Positions 8,764-17,385 of a stretch of DNA of 64,000 nucleotides are shown one piece after another. The stretch lies in contig NC_011566.1 in assembly GCF_000014885.1 (NCBI RefSeq), forward strand, positions 1,240,001 to 1,304,000, given 5' to 3'. Position numbers and translations under genes: made by a program. Position 1 is the first letter of the stretch. Each line of letters begins with the position of its first letter. This DNA comes from Shewanella piezotolerans WP3 (lineage in GTDB: Bacteria; Pseudomonadota; Gammaproteobacteria; Enterobacterales; Shewanellaceae). The notes beneath the pieces are model-generated. The model saw nothing but the letters and a program-made list of their open reading frames with translations, had not been told where the DNA came from and searched no databases.

Positions 8764-10548
8764 GTGTATCGGACCTTATTGTGTTTATTACTACTGTGTT
8801 GTACATCCAGTGTTTGGGGACAAACTCAAGCACTCTATGTTGGAGTGCTGTCTAACTGGGGGAACCAACAAGCGATTGAGCGTTGGCAACCTATGATGGA
8901 ATATCTAAATGAGCAGGTACCCGGCACTGACTTTCATGTTTACCCAGGTAATTTTGAGGCGCTTAATCTGGCCATGGAGCTTGGACAGATCCAGTTTATT
9001 ATTACTAACCCTGGCCAGTACCTGTACCTATCAAATCAGTATCCGTTATCTTGGCTGGCGACAATGCGTTCAGCGCGTCATAACGGCGCCACATCGGCCA
9101 TAGGCTCAGCCATTATCGTTAAGGCGGAAAGTGACTATCGCACTCTCTATGATCTAAAAGGCAAGGTGATTGCAGCAAGTGATCCCCACGCATTGGGCGG
9201 GTATCAGGCGACGGTGGGCTTGATGCATAAATTGGGGATGGAATCAGAAAATTACTTTAAAGAGGTTAAGTTCCTTGGTTTCCCACTCGATCCTCTTTTG
9301 TATCAAGTCCGAGATGGTAATGTTGATGCGGCGATCACGCCGCTGTGTACTTTTGAAGATATGATCGCTCGCGGGCTTATCAATAAGGCTGACTATCGCA
9401 TTCTTAATCCAAGTCGGCCAGATGGCTTTGATTGCCAGTGCAGCACTAATCTTTACCCAAATTGGTCTTTTGCGGCGAGTGAAAGTGTCGATATCGGCTT
9501 GAGTAAACAGATTACCCAAGCATTAATGGAGCTAACAGCGGATCATCCCGCCGCAATTAAAGCGCTGCTCATGGGCTGGACATCGCCCATCAGTCAACTA
9601 GCAGTTATTCAACTATTTGGTGAACTTCATGTTCATGCTAGCGACGGTAGCCGCTGGGAAAGTGTTGAGAACTGGCTAAAATATAATCGGCATTGGGGCA
9701 TATTTGCCATTTTTGTATTTCTGGTCGCGACGGTTTACCACTTATGGATAGAGTATCGCTTTCACCAGAAAAGTGAATCACTAATCGCCACAGAGAGGCA
9801 GCTTAAACAGCAAGCTATTGCGCTTGAAAAGCTGCAGAGTGCGTCTATTATTGGCGAAATTGGTGCAGGCCTAGCCCATGAAATTAATCAACCGATTGCG
9901 GCGATTACCAGTTACAGCGAAGGCGGAATAATGCGCTTAGAGGGAGGGCAAGCACAAGAGTGCGCATCAACAGTTGAACTATTGCAAAAGATCCACAGCC
10001 AGTCGACTCGAGCTGGAGAGGTAGTGCATCGGATCCGCAGTCTGCTCAAACGGCGAGAATCGGTGATGAGTGACGTTAATATTCTCAGCTTAGTTGATGA
10101 GTGCATATCTTTGTTAAAGCTGGAGTCTCAGCGACGAGATATTCAAATTACTAAACGTATTAAGGGCGAACCTTTTTTCATTAGCGCTGATCGGGTTGGT
10201 TTACTACAGGTACTCATCAATCTGACTAAAAATAGTATCGATGCCATCGCTGAAGCGCAACCTGCAACTGAAGGTAAGGTTGTTATCGAACTTGTTTTTA
10301 AGGAGTTTCAAGTTGACGTACTGGTTATAGATAACGGTAGTGGCTTAGTCCAGAGTGCCGACTCGGTGATGGCGACATTCTTTACCACCAAAGAAGATGG
10401 TTTGGGTTTAGGCTTAGCTATCTGTAATGAGGTAGTCAATGAACATGATGGCGCATTCTCACTCAATGACCGTGTTGATGGGCAAGCTGGCTGTGTTGCC
10501 AAAGTTAGCTTAAAAAAACGTGGCAGTGAGCGTAGCGTAGAAGTGTGA
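8764..10548 (+). CDS. thsS: ThsS/TtrS-like sensor histidine kinase with PhnD-type periplasmic domain
   Basis: Membrane kinase of 594 residues. Cleavable-looking signal sequence (1-19), a PhnD-like periplasmic ligand-binding domain (about 22-285), one membrane helix (about 311-328), a HisKA domain with H372 in GLAHEINQPIAA, and an HATPase domain with N-box NLTKNSIDA and G-box GLGLGLA. This order matches TtrS/ThsS, in which the periplasmic domain binds tetrathionate or thiosulfate. It starts with GTG at 8764 because no ATG precedes the signal sequence. Proximity to a thiosulfate/polysulfide-type reductase, not to ttrBCA, suggests thiosulfate as ligand. Confidence 0.85.
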   Translation: MYRTLLCLLLLCCTSSVWGQTQALYVGVLSNWGNQQAIERWQPMMEYLNEQVPGTDFHVYPGNFEALNLAMELGQIQFIITNPGQYLYLSNQYPLSWLATMRSARHNGATSAIGSAIIVKAESDYRTLYDLKGKVIAASDPHALGGYQATVGLMHKLGMESENYFKEVKFLGFPLDPLLYQVRDGNVDAAITPLCTFEDMIARGLINKADYRILNPSRPDGFDCQCSTNLYPNWSFAASESVDIGLSKQITQALMELTADHPAAIKALLMGWTSPISQLAVIQLFGELHVHASDGSRWESVENWLKYNRHWGIFAIFVFLVATVYHLWIEYRFHQKSESLIATERQLKQQAIALEKLQSASIIGEIGAGLAHEINQPIAAITSYSEGGIMRLEGGQAQECASTVELLQKIHSQSTRAGEVVHRIRSLLKRRESVMSDVNILSLVDECISLLKLESQRRDIQITKRIKGEPFFISADRVGLLQVLINLTKNSIDAIAEAQPATEGKVVIELVFKEFQVDVLVIDNGSGLVQSADSVMATFFTTKEDGLGLGLAICNEVVNEHDGAFSLNDRVDGQAGCVAKVSLKKRGSERSVEV

Positions 10549-10714
10549 TTAACGTTGCTAATATCTATCGCCAAACCAATACCTTCGAATTCTGCACATG
10601 TAAAAGCCTGTTAAATATACAGGCTTCTTTTCCCTGTTTGTTCCATACATCCATAATATTCCAGTCAGATTCAAAAAAGCGTTTCGGGAAGGTTTTTCTG
10701 GACAGACTATCGAT

Positions 10715-10732
10715 ATGTGGTTTACCACAATA
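10715..10732. promoter_or_regulatory. Upstream palindromic operator of phsA, candidate ThsR site 1
   Basis: ATGTGGTTTACCACAATA, with TGTGGT and ACCACA as inverted arms around TT. An identical 18-mer recurs 95 bp downstream at 10810. The pair lies only in the thsS-phsA gap, which fits binding by the neighbouring regulator. Confidence 0.65.
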
Positions 10733-10770
10733 GACATATTCTATTGGTTTATGTTGGACAAAAACTCAAC

Positions 10771-10786
10771 TGTGAAACAACTCACA
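10771..10786. promoter_or_regulatory. CRP-type site in the phsA promoter region
   Basis: TGTGA-AACAAC-TCACA is a perfect match to the CRP core (TGTGA N6 TCACA). It lies between the two candidate ThsR sites. CRP is a known activator of anaerobic respiratory genes in Shewanella; its action here is inferred. Confidence 0.65.
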
Positions 10787-10809
10787 AAGCGTAATATGTA
10801 AATATTGAA

Positions 10810-10827
10810 ATGTGGTTTACCACAATA
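10810..10827. promoter_or_regulatory. Downstream palindromic operator of phsA, candidate ThsR site 2
   Basis: The same 18-mer, ATGTGGTTTACCACAATA, as at 10715. A possible -10 element, GATAAT, lies at 10835-10840, so the site would overlap the -35 region, as expected for an activator contacting polymerase. The -10 assignment is tentative. Confidence 0.65.
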
Positions 10828-10958
10828 TTCAGCTGATAATTCCTAGCAGACAATGGTGAAAAGTTTGGGACAGCAGTGATTTTTGAGCTTAATAGCTAAC
10901 TAAAGGTCATCTGCTTTCAACCAAGCACTGAGTTCCAATGTTTACTGGGAGAATCATC

Positions 10959-13235
10959 ATGAAACTAGATCGGCGAACCTTCATCAAAGGGGCTGGCGCA
11001 ACGACAGCAGGCTGTGCACTCGCAAGCTTGCCTGGCTCGTTAGCTGCTTTTGGAGAATCCACATTGAAGGGCAGTGCAGAGTCCGTTGCGAGTATCTGTG
11101 AAATGTGTTCCACACGTTGTCCAATCTCTGCTCGAGTTGTCAATGGCAAGAACGTGTCGATATTAGGCAACGAAAACGCAAAATCCTATGGTGGCGCTGT
11201 TTGCGCTCGAGGCGGAGCAGGCCATAGTCAGCTTTATGATAAGCAGCGTATCGTTAAGCCATTGAAGCGTATTGGTGAGCGCGGTGAAGGTAAGTGGCAA
11301 GAGATTGAGTGGGATGAAGCCTATGCAACCATTGCTGAAAACCTTAATAGGATTAAAGCAAAGCATGGCGCCGAATCTGTCGCATTCTCTTCAAAATCGG
11401 GCTCTCTTTCTGGCCACCTTTTTCACCTTGCTAAAGCTTTTGGCAGCCCTAATACCTTTACCCATGCATCAACTTGTCCTGCAGGCTATGTGGTTGCAGC
11501 CAAAGCCATGTTTGGCGGTAAAATTAAACGCGACTTGAGCAACTCTAAGTACATCATTAACTTTGGTCACAACCTCTATGAAGGCATCAATATGTCTGAA
11601 ACCAGAGGCATGATGAATGCACAAATGGAGAAAGGCGCTAAGCTGGTGGTTTTTGAGCCGCGCTTTTCGATTGTGGCAGATAAAGCTGATGAGTGGTATG
11701 CCATTAAGCCCGGCACTGATGTTGCGGTGGCGCTCGCCATTTGTCACACGCTTATTGAAGATGACCTGTACGACAAAGCCTTTGTTGCTGAGTTTGTTTC
11801 AGGATTTGCCGATTTTGCCAAAGAAGTTAAAGCTTATACGCCTGAATGGGCAGAATCTATCAGTGATGTGCCTGCAGAAGATATTCGCCGCATTACCCAC
11901 GAGTATGCCGCAGCAGCCCCACATGCATTAGTTGATTTTGGTCACCGTTCTTCATTTACAACCGAAGAATTTGAAATGCGCCGAGCGCTTTATGCTGCCA
12001 ATGTGCTAGTGGGTAATATTGAGCGAAAAGGCGGATTGTACTTCGGCAAGAAAGCCTCTAAATACAATAAATTTGCTGGAGAAAATGTCGCGCCTACGTT
12101 AGCAAAACCAGGCGTGAAAGACATGCCGAAAATAGATGCTAAACGCATCGACATGGTTGACGAGCAATACTCGCTACTGTGGTCATCAGGCGGGATCTAC
12201 CAAACCATTCTAGACTCCACACTCGATGCCAAGCCTTATCAGCTCCACGGCTGGGTAATGAGCCGCACTAACCCAATGCAGACGATGACTGACAGAGCAA
12301 GGATCGTTAAAACGATGCAAAAGCTCGACTTTGTGGTCGCTTGCGATATCTACATTAGCGAAAGTGCTGCTTACGCTGATATTTTCCTTCCTGAGTCAAC
12401 TTACCTTGAGCGCGACGAAGAGGTTGTTGATAAGTCGGGTAAGAGCCCTGCTTATTACGTACGCCAGAAAGTGGTGGAAACCATTGGTAATACCAAACCA
12501 AGCTGGCTTATTTGGAAAGAACTCGCTGATAAAATGGGTCAGGGTCAGTTCTTCCCATGGCAGAACATGGAAACACTACAACTGTTCCAAGTTGATAAAA
12601 ACACTTCGTTATTGAATAAGATAAAAGCTGATGGTTGGGTGAGCTACGGCAAACCTCTGCTATTACGTGAGCCTGCAATGGTAAAAGCGTTCAGTGTGAG
12701 TTACCCCAATGCCAAACCATTGGACGCTGATGGCACTTATGCAAGCCAGTTAAGCTTCAAAACCCCGTCGGGCAAAATTGAATTAAGTTCTGACAAGGTT
12801 GAGAAAATGGCCCCTGGGCGCGGCGTCATTCGCTACCGTGAAGTGAATATGAAAAAAGCCGATGAGCTATTTTTCATTCAGGGTAAAGTGGCCGTTCATA
12901 CCAATGCTGCAACGCAAAATGTGCCTATGCTTGCCAACTTGATGTCTGACAATGCCGTGTGGATCCACCCTATTACAGCAGGACTTTTAAGTATCTCTAG
13001 TGGTGATGCAATTCGTATCTACAACGATACTGGCAGTGAAGAGGGGCATGCCTTGGTTACGCCTGGTATACGTCCGGATACCGTATTTGCTTACATGGGC
13101 TGCGGTTCCAAAAATAAAGAGCTAGCGCGAGCAACGGGTAAAGGTGTGCATTGCGGTAACTTACTTCCTCACGTTACGTCTCCGGTGACAGGTATGAACC
13201 TGCATACCACCGGCGTCAAAATTGCCAAGATTTAA
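10959..13235 (+). CDS. phsA: Thiosulfate/polysulfide reductase catalytic subunit
   Basis: Periplasmic molybdopterin enzyme that reduces thiosulfate (releasing sulfide and sulfite) or polysulfide. The 758 residues begin with a twin-arginine signal, LDRRTFIKG. A [4Fe-4S] site uses C47, C50, C54 and C82. The molybdenum-ligand region is HASTCPAG with C173, as in PsrA/PhsA. Start: ATG 10938 is in frame, but ATG 10959 follows GGGAGA and places the twin arginine near the N-terminus. First gene of phsABC. PsrA and PhsA cannot be separated by sequence alone; the adjacent thsRS points to thiosulfate. Confidence 0.9.
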   Translation: MKLDRRTFIKGAGATTAGCALASLPGSLAAFGESTLKGSAESVASICEMCSTRCPISARVVNGKNVSILGNENAKSYGGAVCARGGAGHSQLYDKQRIVKPLKRIGERGEGKWQEIEWDEAYATIAENLNRIKAKHGAESVAFSSKSGSLSGHLFHLAKAFGSPNTFTHASTCPAGYVVAAKAMFGGKIKRDLSNSKYIINFGHNLYEGINMSETRGMMNAQMEKGAKLVVFEPRFSIVADKADEWYAIKPGTDVAVALAICHTLIEDDLYDKAFVAEFVSGFADFAKEVKAYTPEWAESISDVPAEDIRRITHEYAAAAPHALVDFGHRSSFTTEEFEMRRALYAANVLVGNIERKGGLYFGKKASKYNKFAGENVAPTLAKPGVKDMPKIDAKRIDMVDEQYSLLWSSGGIYQTILDSTLDAKPYQLHGWVMSRTNPMQTMTDRARIVKTMQKLDFVVACDIYISESAAYADIFLPESTYLERDEEVVDKSGKSPAYYVRQKVVETIGNTKPSWLIWKELADKMGQGQFFPWQNMETLQLFQVDKNTSLLNKIKADGWVSYGKPLLLREPAMVKAFSVSYPNAKPLDADGTYASQLSFKTPSGKIELSSDKVEKMAPGRGVIRYREVNMKKADELFFIQGKVAVHTNAATQNVPMLANLMSDNAVWIHPITAGLLSISSGDAIRIYNDTGSEEGHALVTPGIRPDTVFAYMGCGSKNKELARATGKGVHCGNLLPHVTSPVTGMNLHTTGVKIAKI

Positions 13236-13247
13236 TCGGAGATCATT

Positions 13248-13820
13248 ATGACTAAACGTTATGTTCTTGTGCACGATGAAAACAAGTGCATTGGTTGCCA
13301 AGCCTGCAACGTGGCTTGCCGCAGCGAAAATAATGTACCTGAGTCAGTGACTCGGTTACAAGTTCGAATTGAAGGACCATATGGTAACTTTCCTCACTTA
13401 CATTTTAAGTACAATCGTGTCTCTTGTGAGCAGTGCGAAAATGCGCCTTGTGTGAAGGTTTGTCCGACGGGGGCGGCGTATGTCAATGATGATGGCATTG
13501 TTTCAATCAATGAAGGCAAATGTGTGGGCTGTCTTTACTGTGTTGCAGCATGCCCATACAAAGTGCGCTTTATTAACCCTGAAACGCGTGTGCCAGATAA
13601 ATGCGATTTCTGTAAAGAGAGTCGTTTAGCACGAGGAGAAGAACCTGCTTGTGTCAGTGTTTGCCCAACAGATGCGCTCACTTTTGGTGATGCGAACGAT
13701 TTGAACTCAGAAGTACGCAAGCTGCTAGATACCAAACAGAACTACCAACAGAAGGTGAACCTTGGCACTGAACCAAGAGTTTACCGAATTCCAAGCCGTC
13801 GAGGGGGGATCAAAGCATGA
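13248..13820 (+). CDS. phsB: Thiosulfate/polysulfide reductase iron-sulfur subunit
   Basis: Electron-transfer subunit of 190 residues that relays electrons from the membrane subunit to PhsA. Sixteen cysteines in ferredoxin-like groups (CIGCQACNVAC, CEQCENAPCVKVC, CVGCLYCVAAC, and CDFC with CVSVC) predict four [4Fe-4S] clusters, as in PhsB/PsrB/DmsB. It has no signal peptide, as usual for a subunit carried out by the Tat-targeted partner. It begins 12 bases after phsA and overlaps phsC by four bases (ATGA), so translation is probably coupled. Confidence 0.93.
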   Translation: MTKRYVLVHDENKCIGCQACNVACRSENNVPESVTRLQVRIEGPYGNFPHLHFKYNRVSCEQCENAPCVKVCPTGAAYVNDDGIVSINEGKCVGCLYCVAACPYKVRFINPETRVPDKCDFCKESRLARGEEPACVSVCPTDALTFGDANDLNSEVRKLLDTKQNYQQKVNLGTEPRVYRIPSRRGGIKA

Positions 13821-14764
13821 ACAATATATGGGGCTCAATGGAGCAATACGATCCCGTTGTATGGAATTGGATCATCGCTGTGTATCTCTTTATGGCTGGT
13901 CTGTCAGCAGGTTCAATGTTGGTGGCGATTGGGCTCAAGTGGTACAAACAAAGCCGCGGGCTACCCACAGAGGGCTTGCCGGTAATTAAAGCCGCAGCTG
14001 TGATTGGACCGGTAGCAATTTGTTTAGGGATGGCACTGTTAGTACTCGATTTGACAAAACCGTTCGAGTTTTATCATATCTTGCTTAATTATAACCTCAC
14101 CTCAGTGATGGCATGGGGAGTTATCGCTTTACTGGTATATATTCCGCTAGTATTTGTATTTGCTGCGTTAGTGTTCGAAAAGCAGGTACTACATTTTGCG
14201 CCTTGGCTTGCCGGAGTATTGAAGGTATGCCGGCAACTTGAGGGCAGCCTTAACAAGCTTATATTTGCGCTAGCTTTAGGTGTTGGGGTTTACACTGGCT
14301 TCCTACTATCGGCGATGATTAGCTACCCTATCTTAAATACAGCAGTATTACCGGCACTGTTTTTAGCGTCGGCAATGTCGGTCGGCTCAGCGGGGAATAT
14401 ATTAGTTGCTACATTGTTTTTCAGTAAAAAAGAGTCTGATTGTATTGAGCAGGTGCACCGCATTGAGTATCCAGTGGCGTTTAACGAGGCGCTTTGTCTG
14501 GTGTTGTTGTTCGTTGGACTTAACTTCTCAGGCCCTGCAGCACAAGCGGCTACCGCTGCAATTACCACTGGTGCATGGGCAAGCGTGTTTTGGATAGGTG
14601 TGGTTGGCTTAGGTCTAGTGGTGCCTGTATTAGCCAGTACTTTAGCGCCAAAGGCATGGCGTCATACCAAAGGCTTTTTAATCACGGTATCTTGTAGCAC
14701 CATTTTAGGGGTATTAGCATTACGTCACTTTGTTGTGTATGCAGGACAAAGTTATATTAGCTAA
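13817..14764 (+). CDS. phsC: Thiosulfate/polysulfide reductase membrane subunit, NrfD family
   Basis: Integral membrane quinol-oxidising anchor of 315 residues with about eight hydrophobic helices, from IIAVYLFMAGLSAGSMLV near the N-terminus to the last helix near 290. The AGLSAGS segment is typical of NrfD/PsrC proteins, which carry no haem. It passes electrons from menaquinol to PhsB and PhsA. It is the third gene of the operon, overlaps phsB, and is followed by a strong terminator. Confidence 0.92.
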   Translation: MNNIWGSMEQYDPVVWNWIIAVYLFMAGLSAGSMLVAIGLKWYKQSRGLPTEGLPVIKAAAVIGPVAICLGMALLVLDLTKPFEFYHILLNYNLTSVMAWGVIALLVYIPLVFVFAALVFEKQVLHFAPWLAGVLKVCRQLEGSLNKLIFALALGVGVYTGFLLSAMISYPILNTAVLPALFLASAMSVGSAGNILVATLFFSKKESDCIEQVHRIEYPVAFNEALCLVLLFVGLNFSGPAAQAATAAITTGAWASVFWIGVVGLGLVVPVLASTLAPKAWRHTKGFLITVSCSTILGVLALRHFVVYAGQSYIS

Positions 14765-14779
14765 CTGCTAACCTGTATT

Positions 14780-14817
14780 AAAAAGGCAGCACAAGTGCAT
14801 ACTTGGGCTGCCTTTTT
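14780..14817. terminator. Terminator after phsC, probably bidirectional
   Basis: AAAAGGCAGC pairs with GCTGCCTTTT, with an inner ACAAGT/ACTTG stem. It is flanked by A and T runs and lies between convergent phsC and the large PilZ gene. Confidence 0.88.
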
Positions 14818-14827
14818 GTTGATCCCG

Positions 14828-17233
14828 CTAGGTTAAGAGTTCACGCTCAAGTTCTGGAAAACGCAGGATGACCTCGCGAGTCACATCGAGTAGCTCTCCA
14901 ACACCTATAATTCGCCACAATTGTTCCTCTAGCTTTTTCCCTTTGTGCTGTGCATGGATCTTTATATATTCTCGCTCTCTACGGATATAGTCTAGATCTG
15001 GCTTTCCTACAGCGCCTCGATAAACACGTAATGCTAAAAACTCACCGAGGTTTCTACTTTGCTCGATAAACTGTTGTAAGTGGGCGGTATCCTTAATATC
15101 AGAATCTGCAATACAGCGAACGTTAATCTTTCCTTGAGAGTGCTGCGATATTTGCAGATAAACTTCGTAAAAAGATAGGCCATTTTGTGGCTTCATGGTG
15201 CGAATCGGGGTCACAATATCGCGTTTTAGCTTGTCATCTTGAAACAGTGGCGCTAAATCATATTCCAATAAGTTATTGGTATTGGAGGCGAAGACATTGG
15301 CGATGTGATTTTGTTCTTTACCTACTCCAATGGTTGAGACGAAAGCCGATTTCAATGTTTTTTCTAGATAAAAAGGGACAGACACCAGTTTGCGGATCAG
15401 TATGTTTTTCATACCATCGGCAAGCTCTTTTACCTCATGGTTGTTCTCTGTGAGCTTATCGAATTTATCTTTATTGTGCTCGATTAAACGATTGAGAAAT
15501 TCAACGCCAATATGCGGGGTATGTCCTATCTGTGCCGCAAGATGCAAAGTCACGCCGTTCTTTCTTGTGCGTATGAGACGGTAGGGCAGATGTTGTAAAG
15601 AGGTTTTCCCTGCGATGGTTTGTAATTTGGGGAAGCTAACAGCAATAGGTGCTGTAAGGCTAAATTCAACCGCGGTTTCAGTGGTAAGTTGCATCCCTTT
15701 ACTGGAGATATCTTGAGTTAATGCCGTGGCGCTGAGATTCCCTTGAGTTAATATAACCGAGGTTTTAAATGCAAAGCGCGCCTCATTACGGCGTTCGCTG
15801 AACTGCATAGAGACTTGCTTCAAATTATGTTTCTTAAGCTTTTTTTGACCAAAAACTTTAAGTTCATTAGCACTGCTGTTGTTCAATTTACTCCAAGTTT
15901 GATACTGCTCGTTTGCAGCATCATTGGTGACATCGATCAATTGAATCACATGAGTAAATGCCGCCAGTTGCGTCTCGGTTAGTGCACTATAGCTAGCATC
16001 ATCCCCAGGCAATAAACTCGCGCGATAAGATTGTTGGTGATCGATGGTTTGACGAGCTACATGGAAAATACGCCAACTAGGTTTGGTTGCGCCAAAGCTT
16101 AAAAACAGTGCCTGTAACTGCTTCTCTTTTAATTCAGCTAAGGTTGCCGAGTAATAAAATTTGCAGCCTTTTGCTTGAAAGGTGAAGCAAAATAGCTGGC
16201 AATGGGGGCTGTTATCATCAGAGTTTATGATGGCATTTAAGCGGGATGGAGTGAGTAGCGCCTTTATCTGACTAACACCTGACTCATCTTTAAAGTATTG
16301 TGAAATAGCCTGATTGTCTCGGCCTAAAAAAAGATGGGTTGGCAGATACTGAAGCCCAGCATCACCTTGGTCTTTGTGTTCAATAAAGAGTGCAAGGTGT
16401 GGTAGATGAGGCAGGTAATGACGCTCGAAACCTAAACCTTTGGCGGTGACCAGCACATCATTGACATCAACTTTGTATCGGAACTTAAATCCTCTTATAA
16501 GCTTAGCTAACATTTCGGCTAAAGCTTCACTACCTGAAATTCGTTTTAATCTCAGCCAGTTGTATTCATCGTTGCCCTCAATATCGACAATTTCGTATTC
16601 AACCCCTTGCTGAAGGTCTCGGTGGTAATAGTCATCACTTAGCTCTAGCAGTTTGACTCTAATTGGCTGCTTAGCATTGAGGTTTTGCTTCGCTGGCAGG
16701 CGAATTCGCGCGCCACCGACCGATAAGTCTACCGTTATCCCCATGTATTGTTGCATCGCTTGGGACACTTCAATTTTCATGCTGTAATTCATGCGCTCTT
16801 CACTGCGGGCAAAGTAGTTACCCAGCACTACACCTTCAGCGACGTACGTCGTTGGTACATTGTCAGAACTGTTAGTACTGCTGCGAGACTTTAGAATTCG
16901 CGCTTTATGGGCGGCGATGACTTGCTCGTAAACGCCAAGGGTATATTGTTCTCTATATAGCGCTAGCGCTTCTCGAAAACTGGCTTTTGCTGGTGGGTCG
17001 ATAAAGTGAGTTTGTGCGCCAAACTCAAAAGTTTCGCAGTTGAGATCGGTTTTGTTACGTAGGTCGATAACTCGAGTGCAGCTAGTGGCTAACCTGTTGA
17101 GCTCCATCTTAAGCAGAAAACGGGTGGAATTTGACTCTTCTGCAGTGAGCTGTTCAAACAACTCATGGAAATCGGGTTCCATGAGTAAGGGTTTTAGTTG
17201 TTCTATTAGCGCATTATGCAGATCTAAACTCAT
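14828..17233 (-). CDS. Large protein with two PilZ domains
   Basis: 801-residue protein without signal peptide or membrane helix. Two PilZ-like segments are visible. One is at about 145-245 (R-rich RSEERMNY, then DLSVGGARI). The other is at about 477-590 (ERRNEARF, then DISSKGMQL, the RxxxR and D/NxSxxG cyclic-di-GMP motifs). The N-terminal 100 residues and the long central and C-terminal regions match nothing I recognise. Probably a cyclic-di-GMP-responsive cytoplasmic protein; output unknown. Divergent from radA with a gap of about 150 bases. A small PilZ gene lies on the other side of radA. Confidence 0.82.
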   Translation of the reverse strand: MSLDLHNALIEQLKPLLMEPDFHELFEQLTAEESNSTRFLLKMELNRLATSCTRVIDLRNKTDLNCETFEFGAQTHFIDPPAKASFREALALYREQYTLGVYEQVIAAHKARILKSRSSTNSSDNVPTTYVAEGVVLGNYFARSEERMNYSMKIEVSQAMQQYMGITVDLSVGGARIRLPAKQNLNAKQPIRVKLLELSDDYYHRDLQQGVEYEIVDIEGNDEYNWLRLKRISGSEALAEMLAKLIRGFKFRYKVDVNDVLVTAKGLGFERHYLPHLPHLALFIEHKDQGDAGLQYLPTHLFLGRDNQAISQYFKDESGVSQIKALLTPSRLNAIINSDDNSPHCQLFCFTFQAKGCKFYYSATLAELKEKQLQALFLSFGATKPSWRIFHVARQTIDHQQSYRASLLPGDDASYSALTETQLAAFTHVIQLIDVTNDAANEQYQTWSKLNNSSANELKVFGQKKLKKHNLKQVSMQFSERRNEARFAFKTSVILTQGNLSATALTQDISSKGMQLTTETAVEFSLTAPIAVSFPKLQTIAGKTSLQHLPYRLIRTRKNGVTLHLAAQIGHTPHIGVEFLNRLIEHNKDKFDKLTENNHEVKELADGMKNILIRKLVSVPFYLEKTLKSAFVSTIGVGKEQNHIANVFASNTNNLLEYDLAPLFQDDKLKRDIVTPIRTMKPQNGLSFYEVYLQISQHSQGKINVRCIADSDIKDTAHLQQFIEQSRNLGEFLALRVYRGAVGKPDLDYIRREREYIKIHAQHKGKKLEEQLWRIIGVGELLDVTREVILRFPELERELLT

Positions 17234-17385
17234 CTATTACTTCTTTTAGGATGCTTATTGGGCCAATGGCTGATAGGCTCACAGGCAAGATTTTATAATT
17301 ATTTCCAGTACTATCTTCCTTGTACTAATAGCTATCGGCTTAAAGTGCCGATACTTTATCGACTTTATACTACCTAGAAAGAATC

